The notes under the pieces: generated by a model | Databases searched by the model: none | Seen by the model: only the letters and a program-made list of their open reading frames with translations | What the model was told of the DNA's origin: nothing | Assembly (NCBI GenBank): GCA_024699575.1 | Contig: JAILPF010000433.1 | Span: 1 to 8,073, forward strand | Reading direction: 5' to 3' | DNA: 8,073 nucleotides | Source of the DNA: Acetatifactor sp. | GTDB taxonomy: Bacteria > Bacillota > Clostridia > Lachnospirales > Lachnospiraceae | In this document: in pieces, positions 1 to 6,448 of the stretch | Numbering within the stretch: position 1 is the first letter of the stretch | How the letters are laid out: each line of letters begins with the position of its first letter | Program-made: the position numbers and the translations under genes

Positions 1-23
1 AAATGAGCAGAAAGTAAGAATAT

Positions 24-30
24 CGGAGGA
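24..30 (+). promoter_or_regulatory. Ribosome binding site of the lipoprotein gene
   Basis: CGGAGGA lies six bases before the ATG at 36. This near-consensus Shine-Dalgarno sequence fixes the start and supports the short signal peptide as the true N-terminus. Confidence 0.8.
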
Positions 31-35
31 AAAAA

Positions 36-1283
36 ATGAAGGTATTGTATCGCGGTATGTTGGCTGTACTGTTATATCTGCTTTTGGCACTTTGTCTGGG
101 CGGTTGCGGACAGGAAAAAATTCTGGAAGAAGTGGTTGAAACAGTTTCCCTGGAAACAGAGAAGCCACAAATTCAGAAGCCTGATATACCCGAGAAAACA
201 GAGACTCAGGATAACAGTGAGGAGGAAATAGCTTCTCTGCTCTGGGATACAGAGTTTCATTTTGCCTATGACACTTTAAATGAATATGAACAAATCTGGT
301 ATACGGAAATAGCCGAGAGTCTTGGGAGCATGAAGGAAAAAATCGAACTTTCGCAGGAAGGACTTAATGCTTCCATGGACGAGGAGGACATCGATAGAAT
401 TTTCCAGTGTGTGCTCATTGACCATCCCGAAATATTCTATGTGGATGGATATACTTATACGAAATATACCCGTGGCGACCAACTGGTCTCCATAGAGTTT
501 ACAGGGACTTTCAGCATGGATTGGGAAAAAGCCTCCGCGCGCAGAAAAGAGATTGAAAAAGCGGTAAAGCCTCTTTTGGATCAAGGTCTGAAGATCACCG
601 GTGATTATGAGAAAATAAAATTTGTCTATGAGACCATTATCTATGGCACGGACTATGATCTGAATGCGGTGGACAATCAAAATATATACTCCGTTTTTGT
701 AAATGGAGCATCTGTCTGCCAGGGCTATGCCAAGGCCATGCAGTTTTTGCTGAACAGACTTGGCATAGAATGCGTGTTGGTGCAGGGAAGCGTTGAAAAC
801 GGTGAAGGGCATGCGTGGAACCTTGTGAAAGCTGACGGAAGCTATTATTATGTGGATGCAACGTGGGGGGATGCCTCTTATCAGCCGGAGACAGAGGGCG
901 AGCTTGATTCGTTTCATGTTCCGGATATCAATTATGATTATCTGTGTATTACTACGGAACAGCTTCTTATGACGCATACAATTGAAAGTATGATTCCATT
1001 GCCGGCATGTATAGCTGTGCAGGATAATTATTACGTTCATGAGGGCGCATTATTCACCGAGTATGACAAGGAGCAGATGAGAGAACTCTTTCGAAGCAGC
1101 TTTGAAAAGGGAAAGGAAGAGGTTACATTTAAATGTGCAGACAGAGTATGCTATGAGGAAATAAAGGCTTCGCTGATTGACAGTCAGGATGTTTTTGACT
1201 ATCTGACATCGGCAAGCGATTCTGTTGCTTATACTCATAACGATAAACAATTATCCATGACTTTTTGGGTGACAAACGAGTAA
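36..1283 (+). CDS. Secreted lipoprotein with transglutaminase-like cysteine protease domain
   Basis: This is a 415-residue protein. It begins with a basic N-terminus and a hydrophobic stretch (about residues 8-22) that ends in the lipobox L-G-G-C, so Cys24 is the expected lipidated residue and the protein should be anchored on the outer face of the membrane. Residues about 25-66 form a Glu/Pro/Gln-rich linker. A transglutaminase-like core follows at about 195-285, with the complete triad: Cys228 in ASVCQGYAKA, His259 in EGHAWN and Asp274 in YYVDATWGD. Members of this superfamily act as proteases, amidases or transglutaminases, and the substrate cannot be told from the sequence. The roughly 130 C-terminal residues match nothing I recognise. 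The start is set by a strong GGAGG six bases upstream. The gene is separated from the following run by a promoter-like sequence, so it may not belong to that operon. The lipoprotein and fold calls are firm; the biological role is unknown. Confidence 0.88.
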   Translation: MKVLYRGMLAVLLYLLLALCLGGCGQEKILEEVVETVSLETEKPQIQKPDIPEKTETQDNSEEEIASLLWDTEFHFAYDTLNEYEQIWYTEIAESLGSMKEKIELSQEGLNASMDEEDIDRIFQCVLIDHPEIFYVDGYTYTKYTRGDQLVSIEFTGTFSMDWEKASARRKEIEKAVKPLLDQGLKITGDYEKIKFVYETIIYGTDYDLNAVDNQNIYSVFVNGASVCQGYAKAMQFLLNRLGIECVLVQGSVENGEGHAWNLVKADGSYYYVDATWGDASYQPETEGELDSFHVPDINYDYLCITTEQLLMTHTIESMIPLPACIAVQDNYYVHEGALFTEYDKEQMRELFRSSFEKGKEEVTFKCADRVCYEEIKASLIDSQDVFDYLTSASDSVAYTHNDKQLSMTFWVTNE

Positions 1284-1298
1284 CATTTATGCTATACT
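1269..1298 (+). promoter_or_regulatory. Putative sigma-A type promoter of the asp23-nusB run
   Basis: A -35-like GTGACA (1269-1274, five of six matches to TTGACA) lies 18 bases before TATACT (1293-1298, five of six matches to TATAAT). A TG one base upstream of the -10 (1290-1291) makes it an extended -10. The -35 overlaps the last codons of the lipoprotein gene. Transcription would start near 1305, leaving a leader of about 57 bases in which I see no clear hairpin or riboswitch. This is a reading from consensus only. Confidence 0.55.
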
Positions 1299-1361
1299 AT
1301 ATGCGGTATTTATTTTAAAAACGGTGAGAATATCAGAAAGCGGGAAAGGCAAGGTTATCAA

Positions 1362-1751
1362 ATGGAAAAAGAAATAGATAAGAAGAACACATATGTCTTG
1401 AAAGAGGATGAAAATATCGGCGCTGTGCAGATTGCAGATGACGTTGTGGCAATGATTGCTTCTCTGGCGGCTACGGAAGTAGAGGGTGTGAGCGCAATGG
1501 CCGGTAATATTACCAATGAGCTGATGAGTAAAGTCGGTATGAAAAGCCTCACAAAAGGTGTAAAGGTAGACGTGCTTGCCGGAAATGTAACGGTGGATCT
1601 TTCTGTTACCATGGAATACGGATATAACATTCCGGCTACCTGCCAAAAAGTTCAGCTGAAGGTTAAGAATGCCATTGAGAACATGACCGGACTTACATGC
1701 TCCGATGTTAATATTCGCATTGCAGGTGTGAACATTAAAAAAGAAAGCTAG
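1362..1751 (+). CDS. Asp23/Gls24 family envelope stress response protein (YqhY-like)
   Basis: This is a 129-residue cytoplasmic protein with no signal peptide or membrane segment. The family signature is clear: residues 19-43 (IGAVQIADDVVAMIASLAAT followed by EVEGV), a central beta-rich VDLSVTMEYG segment, and a C-terminal helix and strand (about 84-125) ending in VNIRIAGV. The length is typical for the short members. The position directly before nusB matches Bacillus subtilis yqhY, whose loss is reported to disturb fatty-acid synthesis through acetyl-CoA carboxylase. The molecular activity of the family is not established. The ribosome binding site is weak (AAGG at 1351-1354, seven bases before the ATG). 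It is the first gene after the putative promoter, and nusB follows after 14 bases. The family call is secure; transfer of the YqhY role is inference. Confidence 0.92.
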   Translation: MEKEIDKKNTYVLKEDENIGAVQIADDVVAMIASLAATEVEGVSAMAGNITNELMSKVGMKSLTKGVKVDVLAGNVTVDLSVTMEYGYNIPATCQKVQLKVKNAIENMTGLTCSDVNIRIAGVNIKKES

Positions 1752-1765
1752 GATAGATAAAGATT

Positions 1766-2179
1766 ATGATGGGAAGACACGAATTAAGAGAACAGGTCTT
1801 TAGACTTTTATTCCGTTCAGAATTTCATACACTGGAAGAGATGCCGCAGCAGGTCAGATTGTTTATTGAAGGCAGTGAGGAGATTACCAGAGAAAAGGAC
1901 GCAGAGGCTGTCTCCGAGAAGTATAACTGTGTTCAGGAAAAGATTCCACAGTTGGATAAAATGCTCAATGAACAGATGGACGGATGGGATACGGGTAGAA
2001 TCGGCAAAGTGGAGCTGACAATTCTTAGAATTGCGCTTTATGAGATGCTGTTCGATGAGAGTGTTCCAAACGGCGTTGCCATTGATGAAGCTGTGGAAAT
2101 TGCAAAAACTTACGGACAGGAAAATTCCGGAGCTTTTGTAAATGCTGTTTTGGCAAAATTTGTGAAGACAGGTGATTGA
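1766..2179 (+). CDS. nusB: Transcription antitermination protein NusB
   Basis: NusB is a small all-helical RNA-binding protein. With NusE (ribosomal protein S10) it binds boxA in rRNA operon leaders and promotes antitermination. The 137-residue product has the usual length. Visible family features are the basic N-terminal helix (GRHELREQVFRLLFR, residues about 3-17), the LTILRIALYEMLFDESVP helix in the second half, and the signature AIDEAVEIAKTYGQENSGAF at 105-124 followed by VNAVLAKF. Two ATG codons lie in tandem (1766 and 1769) and either could start translation; the ribosome binding site is poor (GGAT at 1751-1754). The 3' end overlaps the xseA start by eight bases, which suggests translational coupling. 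Confidence 0.95.
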   Translation: MMGRHELREQVFRLLFRSEFHTLEEMPQQVRLFIEGSEEITREKDAEAVSEKYNCVQEKIPQLDKMLNEQMDGWDTGRIGKVELTILRIALYEMLFDESVPNGVAIDEAVEIAKTYGQENSGAFVNAVLAKFVKTGD

Positions 2180-3389
2180 TATCAGGACTATTTATACTGT
2201 TGGTCAATTAAATAGTTATATAAGAAATATGTTCACGCAGGATTATATGTTGCAGTCGCTCTTTGTGAAGGGAGAAGTCAGCAACTGCAAATATCATTCC
2301 TCTGGACATATTTATTTTACGTTAAAGGACCCTAAGGGATGTATCAGCTGTGTGATGTTTGCAAGTAACCGTTCGGGCCTTTCTTTTCGTTTAGAGGAAG
2401 GACAGCAGGTTGTGGTAGGCGGTATGGTTGATGTATTCGAACGGGATGGAAAATATCAGCTATACGCAAAACAGATTGTGTTGGATGGCTTGGGAGTTCT
2501 CTATGAAAAATATGAACGTTTAAAAAGGGAACTGGAAGAACAGGGAATGTTTGCCGCAGAGTACAAACAACCCATCCCCAAATACATTAAAACCCTCGGT
2601 GTTGTCACAGCTTCTACCGGTGCTGCTGTCAGAGACATCATACAGATTGCAGGCCGCAGAAATCCTTATGTACAGATTATTTTATATCCTGCAATTGTCC
2701 AGGGAGATGCAGCTGTACCAAGCATTGTGCGAGGAATCCGTACATTGGAAAAGCAGGGGGTGGATGTGATGATTGTGGGCCGTGGCGGCGGCTCCATAGA
2801 GGATCTTTGGGCTTTCAATGAGAGAGAGGTTGCACAGGCGGTTTTTGACTGTTCTGTTCCGATTATATCAGCTGTCGGCCATGAAACCGACACGACAATC
2901 ATAGATTATGTCTCTGATCTGCGGGCTCCGACACCTTCTGCAGCGGCAGAACTGGCTGTCCGGGACATCAGAGATACCTTCGGTCAGATGGAACGTTTTC
3001 AGGATGCACTTAAAAATGCCATGGACAGGCGTATCAGAAGAGAAAGAGAACGCGTACATCATTACGAGGTGCAGTTAAAATATTTAAGCCCTGTCAGACG
3101 TATTCGCGAGAAAAAAGGCTATTGCCTGCGTCTGGAGGAACAATTGCAGGCGCGTATGGAAGATATTCTTGCAAAAAAAAGACATGCGCTGGCAATCTAT
3201 ATTGAAAAAATGAAAGGACTTTCTCCATTGGAAAAGTTAAACAGTGGGTATGTCTATCTGGAAAAAGCAGATGGGGAACATATCTGTTCCATCTGCCAAT
3301 TATCTCAAAAGGATAAAATAATACTTACCTTGAAAGACGGCAGGGCTATGGCCGCAGTAGAATCGGTAGAAGAAGGAGGGATTGTCTAA
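2172..3389 (+). CDS. xseA: Exodeoxyribonuclease VII large subunit
   Basis: This is the catalytic subunit of exonuclease VII, which degrades single-stranded DNA from both ends to short oligonucleotides and works with several XseB copies. The 405-residue protein has an N-terminal OB-fold (about 5-105, including GEVSNCKYHSSGHIYFTLKD) for single-strand binding. The catalytic core follows: TASTGAAVRDII with Asp155, GRGGGSIEDLW at 203-213 and GHETD at 236-240 followed by the RAPTPSAAAEL motif. Arg204, His237 and Asp240 align with residues I recall as essential in the E. coli enzyme. The C-terminal part (about 265-350) is charged and helical, as expected for the XseB-binding coiled coil. The start is GTG at 2172, inside the end of nusB; no other in-frame start keeps the conserved N-terminus. 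The reading frame is intact. Confidence 0.96.
   Translation: MIDIRTIYTVGQLNSYIRNMFTQDYMLQSLFVKGEVSNCKYHSSGHIYFTLKDPKGCISCVMFASNRSGLSFRLEEGQQVVVGGMVDVFERDGKYQLYAKQIVLDGLGVLYEKYERLKRELEEQGMFAAEYKQPIPKYIKTLGVVTASTGAAVRDIIQIAGRRNPYVQIILYPAIVQGDAAVPSIVRGIRTLEKQGVDVMIVGRGGGSIEDLWAFNEREVAQAVFDCSVPIISAVGHETDTTIIDYVSDLRAPTPSAAAELAVRDIRDTFGQMERFQDALKNAMDRRIRRERERVHHYEVQLKYLSPVRRIREKKGYCLRLEEQLQARMEDILAKKRHALAIYIEKMKGLSPLEKLNSGYVYLEKADGEHICSICQLSQKDKIILTLKDGRAMAAVESVEEGGIV
3373..3380 (+). promoter_or_regulatory. Ribosome binding site of xseB
   Basis: AAGGAGGG is a very strong Shine-Dalgarno sequence embedded in the last codons of xseA, 11 bases before the xseB ATG. It should allow high translation of the small subunit, which exonuclease VII needs in excess over XseA (known for the enzyme; the link to this site is inference). 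Confidence 0.7.
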
Positions 3390-3391
3390 AG

Positions 3392-3601
3392 ATGGCGGAT
3401 GAGAAAAATATATTGAGTCTGGAAGAAAATTTTGAACAGTTGGAACAGATTATCGAGCAGATGGAATCGGAGGACATTTCTCTTGAAGATTCATTTGCCG
3501 CGTACAGCAAGGGAATGGAACTGTTAAAGATATGCAATCAGCAGATTGACAGAGTGGAAAAAGAAGTGATTGTTCTGAGTGGAGAAGACGAGGAACAGTA
3601 G
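3392..3601 (+). CDS. xseB: Exodeoxyribonuclease VII small subunit
   Basis: This is a 69-residue, acidic, all-helical protein of the usual XseB length. The family pattern is visible: SLEENFEQLEQIIEQMESED (residues 9-28), then ISLEDSFAAYSKGMELLKIC and a second helix ending in an acidic tail. XseB has no nuclease activity of its own; several copies pack against the XseA coiled coil and are needed for a stable, regulated enzyme. The gene starts two bases after the xseA stop, behind a strong ribosome binding site. Its TAG stop forms part of the TAGGAG that serves the next gene. Confidence 0.94.
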   Translation: MADEKNILSLEENFEQLEQIIEQMESEDISLEDSFAAYSKGMELLKICNQQIDRVEKEVIVLSGEDEEQ

Positions 3602-3604
3602 GAG
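3600..3604 (+). promoter_or_regulatory. Ribosome binding site deciding the prenyl synthase start
   Basis: AGGAG overlaps the xseB stop codon. It is 11 bases from the ATG at 3616 but only two bases from the in-frame TTG at 3607, which is too close for initiation. The ATG at 3616 is therefore the better start. Confidence 0.6.
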
Positions 3605-3615
3605 AATTGTGGGTT

Positions 3616-4539
3616 ATGGCAGAACTGAAAACAGAAGACTTTATAAGTATGCTTGAAAGTAAAACAAAAGAAATAGAGCAGATTGTGATGAAATATCTTC
3701 CGGAGGAGAGGGGCTATCAAAAAACAGTTCTTGAAGCAATGAATTACAGTGTTAACGCCGGTGGAAAAAGACTGCGCCCTATGTTGATTTCCGAGTGTTT
3801 CAAGATGTTTGGCGGAGAGGGAGCCGAAGTGGAACCTTTTATTGCCGCCATAGAGATGATACATACATATTCTCTGGTTCATGATGACCTTCCGGCGATG
3901 GATAATGATGAATACAGACGAGGGCGTAAAACCACATGGTCCGTGTATGGGGATGCATTAGGGATTCTTGCGGGGGATGGCTTGTTAAACTACGCTTTTG
4001 AAACGGTACTTCAATCGATGGATGAATATTCCGGACATCCGGAGGTTGTGTTGAGAATGGTAAAAGCGTTGGGTGTGCTTGCAAAAAAAGCCGGTGTCTA
4101 TGGTATGATCGGAGGTCAGACTGCTGATATTGAAGCGGAAGGACAAAAGGAATCCGTCACCATCGAGCAGCTTATGTTTATTCATCAGCATAAGACAGCT
4201 GCGTTGATTGAAGCTGCTATGATGATTGGAGCAATTCTTGCGGGTGCGGATGAAGATGCTGTTTCTTTGATAGAAAAATGTGCTTACAATATCGGAATCG
4301 CATTTCAGATTCAAGATGATATTCTGGATGTAATCGGAGACAGCACTGAACTTGGCAAACCAATCGGAAGTGATGCAGAAAATGAAAAACAGACTTACGT
4401 GACCATCATGGGAATGGAGAAATCAAAAGAAGACGTCAAACGAATGACAGAAGAAGCATTGGGAATTCTTAGGACGTTGTCCGGTGAGCATGTTTTTCTG
4501 GAACAGTTGATTTTGTCTCTGGTTCACAGACGTAAGTAG
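3616..4539 (+). CDS. ispA: Polyprenyl synthetase, probable farnesyl diphosphate synthase
   Basis: This trans-prenyltransferase condenses dimethylallyl diphosphate with isopentenyl diphosphate, probably to the C15 product that feeds undecaprenyl phosphate and quinone synthesis. From the ATG at 3616 it has 307 residues, normal for the family. Visible motifs are GGKRLRPML, the first Asp-rich motif DDLPAMDND at 90-98 with the following RRGRKTTW, GGQTADIEAEG, HQHKTAALIEAA, and the second Asp-rich motif DDILD at 234-238 followed by GKPIGSD. The two-residue insertion in the first Asp-rich motif, and Tyr85 five residues before it, match bacterial type II farnesyl diphosphate synthases; geranylgeranyl synthesis cannot be excluded from sequence. 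An in-frame TTG at 3607 would add three residues but fits the ribosome binding site poorly. Two TAG stops stand in tandem at 4537-4542. The neighbouring dxs gene supplies the same pathway. Confidence 0.93.
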   Translation: MAELKTEDFISMLESKTKEIEQIVMKYLPEERGYQKTVLEAMNYSVNAGGKRLRPMLISECFKMFGGEGAEVEPFIAAIEMIHTYSLVHDDLPAMDNDEYRRGRKTTWSVYGDALGILAGDGLLNYAFETVLQSMDEYSGHPEVVLRMVKALGVLAKKAGVYGMIGGQTADIEAEGQKESVTIEQLMFIHQHKTAALIEAAMMIGAILAGADEDAVSLIEKCAYNIGIAFQIQDDILDVIGDSTELGKPIGSDAENEKQTYVTIMGMEKSKEDVKRMTEEALGILRTLSGEHVFLEQLILSLVHRRK

Positions 4540-4547
4540 TAGATAAA

Positions 4548-4553
4548 GAAGGA
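4548..4553 (+). promoter_or_regulatory. Ribosome binding site of dxs
   Basis: GAAGGA sits seven bases before the ATG at 4561 and supports that start codon. Confidence 0.65.
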
Positions 4554-4560
4554 CAGCCTT

Positions 4561-6435
4561 ATGTTGTTGGAAAAAATAGAATGTGCAAATGACATAAAAA
4601 AAATAAGCAAAGAAGATTATACGCAGCTTGCCCAGGAAATACGCGATTTCCTGATTGAAAAGATCAGCATGACCGGTGGGCATCTGGGTTCAAATCTTGG
4701 CGCTGTAGAGTTGACCATGGCATTGCATCTTGCCCTGAATTTACCCGAGGATAAAATTATCTGGGATGTAGGACATCAGTCCTATACCCACAAAATATTA
4801 TCCGGAAGAAAAGACGGATTTGATGTGCTTCGTCAGTTTCACGGTATGAGTGGCTTTCCAAAGAGGAAAGAAAGCCAGTTTGATGCGTTTGACACGGGAC
4901 ACAGTTCCACTTCAATCTCGGCAGGACTGGGGCTGGTAAAGGCCAGAGATATTAAAGGTGAAAAAAATACAATCGTATCTGTAATCGGAGACGGCTCTCT
5001 GACCGGTGGTATGGCTTATGAAGCGCTGAATAATGCGGCGAAGCTGGATACAAACTTTATTGTTGTACTGAATGATAACAATATGTCTATCTCTGAGAAT
5101 GTCGGCGGTGTTTCAAAATACTTAAATAACATCAGAACCGCCAATGGGTATCAGGATTTGAAGGAAGGAATATACAATGCTCTTCGAGGCACCAGAAGAG
5201 GAAACACTATGGTGAATGGAATCAGACGTGCCAAGAGCAGTTTTAAGCATCTGGTAATTCCCGGAATGTTTTTTGAAGATATGGGGATTACGTATCTCGG
5301 ACCTGTGGACGGACATAATATTGATGAGATGATACGTGTGTTCCAGGAGGCCAAAAGGGTTAAGAAGGCTGTGCTTGTTCATGTGATTACCCAGAAGGGG
5401 AAGGGGTATCAGCCGGCAGAGAGACATCCGGCCAGATTTCATGGAGCGGAACCATTTGATATTGAAACGGGTCTTCCCTCTCATCCCAGGACGGTGGCAA
5501 ATTATACAGATATTTTTTCAACCGTAATGTGCAAACTCGGGCAGAGAGATGAGAGAATTGTTGCTATTACGGCGGCAATGCCGGATGGTACCGGACTCAA
5601 GCGTTTTCATAATATGTATCCGAACCGTTTCTTTGATGTGGGAATAGCGGAGGAACATGCGGTAACATTTGCCGCCGGTCTGGCAGCCGGTGGATTAAAG
5701 CCGATTGTTGCGGTATATTCATCTTTCCTACAGAGGGCATACGACCAGATACTTCATGATGTATGTATACAAAATCTTCCGGTTGTTTTTGCGATAGACC
5801 GGGCCGGTCTTGTAGGGAGTGACGGTGAAACCCATCAGGGTATTTTCGATTTATCTTATTTATCCTGCATCCCCAATATGCATATTTGCGCACCCAAGAA
5901 TAAATGGGAACTGTCCGATATGCTGAAATATGCAGTCAATTTTGATGGACCGATTGCAATCCGTTATCCCAGAGGAAATGCATATGCCGGATTGAGAGAA
6001 TACAGAGCGCCGATTGAACTGGGGTGCGCTGAATGGATTTACGAGGAAAGCGACATCGCTCTGTTTGCGGTGGGAAGTATGGTGAAAACCGCGCAGAAGG
6101 TCAGATGCTCTTTAAAGCAGATGGGGGTGAATGTGAGCCTGATCAATGCCAGATTTGTGAAACCGATTGATGAGGATGCTGTTCTTCGGGCTTCTCATAC
6201 GCATAGCTTGATTGTTACTATGGAGGAGAATGTAGCGAGCGGCGGATACGGTGAGAAAGTTCTCGAATGTATCAAGGCTTATGATTTAGATGTGGACTGT
6301 ATTAATGTCGCAATTCCGGATGCCTATGTTGAGCATGGAAATGTAGAACTTTTGAAACAGGAAATCGGTATTGATGCGCAGAGTATTTTTGAGCGAATCT
6401 GCGCAAAACTGAAAATAGAACCTTACAAATGTTAA
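4561..6435 (+). CDS. dxs: 1-deoxy-D-xylulose-5-phosphate synthase
   Basis: This thiamine diphosphate enzyme joins pyruvate and glyceraldehyde 3-phosphate, with loss of CO2, to 1-deoxy-D-xylulose 5-phosphate, the first step of the MEP isoprenoid pathway and a precursor for thiamine and pyridoxal. The 624-residue protein has the normal length. The N-terminal domain shows GGHLGSNLG with His41 and the cofactor/metal motif GDGSLTGG (143-150) followed about 25 residues later by LNDNN. The pyrimidine-binding domain shows VGIAEEHAVTFAAGLA with the predicted catalytic Glu364, and DRAGLVGSDGETHQG at 413-427. The C-terminal transketolase domain includes NARFVKPID (529-537) and MEENVASGGYGEKVLE. The gene follows the prenyl synthase after 21 bases and is followed by tlyA after 13. 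No truncation or missing key residue is seen. Confidence 0.97.
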   Translation: MLLEKIECANDIKKISKEDYTQLAQEIRDFLIEKISMTGGHLGSNLGAVELTMALHLALNLPEDKIIWDVGHQSYTHKILSGRKDGFDVLRQFHGMSGFPKRKESQFDAFDTGHSSTSISAGLGLVKARDIKGEKNTIVSVIGDGSLTGGMAYEALNNAAKLDTNFIVVLNDNNMSISENVGGVSKYLNNIRTANGYQDLKEGIYNALRGTRRGNTMVNGIRRAKSSFKHLVIPGMFFEDMGITYLGPVDGHNIDEMIRVFQEAKRVKKAVLVHVITQKGKGYQPAERHPARFHGAEPFDIETGLPSHPRTVANYTDIFSTVMCKLGQRDERIVAITAAMPDGTGLKRFHNMYPNRFFDVGIAEEHAVTFAAGLAAGGLKPIVAVYSSFLQRAYDQILHDVCIQNLPVVFAIDRAGLVGSDGETHQGIFDLSYLSCIPNMHICAPKNKWELSDMLKYAVNFDGPIAIRYPRGNAYAGLREYRAPIELGCAEWIYEESDIALFAVGSMVKTAQKVRCSLKQMGVNVSLINARFVKPIDEDAVLRASHTHSLIVTMEENVASGGYGEKVLECIKAYDLDVDCINVAIPDAYVEHGNVELLKQEIGIDAQSIFERICAKLKIEPYKC

Positions 6436-6437
6436 GC

Positions 6438-6442
6438 GGAGG
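6438..6442 (+). promoter_or_regulatory. Ribosome binding site of the tlyA-type gene
   Basis: GGAGG lies immediately after the dxs stop, six bases (all T) before the ATG at 6449. It is a near-ideal site and fixes the start. Confidence 0.75.
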
Positions 6443-6448
6443 TTTTTT

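Noticed and set aside
1..17. Possible last codons of an upstream gene (ATG AGC AGA AAG TAA, or a TGA at 4-6)
   Set aside because: Only a few codons are present and two frames contain stops, so no gene tail can be assigned.
276..1040. A 254-codon open frame on the minus strand inside the lipoprotein gene
   Set aside because: It lies antisense to a gene with clear family motifs and a good ribosome binding site; its translation shows no recognisable domain and looks like a shadow frame.
4083..4089. A7 run in ispA (with a similar A8 run in dxs at 4596-4603) resembling slippery frameshift sites
   Set aside because: Both are in-frame Lys AAA AAA codons after an A-ending codon in intact reading frames. 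Several such runs in one window point to codon preference, not programmed frameshifting.
4540..4560. Possible terminator between ispA and dxs
   Set aside because: The gap holds a second stop codon and the dxs ribosome binding site. There is no GC-rich hairpin followed by T residues.
6443..6448. T6 tract after dxs as a terminator tail
   Set aside because: No stem-loop precedes it; it is the spacer between GGAGG and the tlyA start codon.
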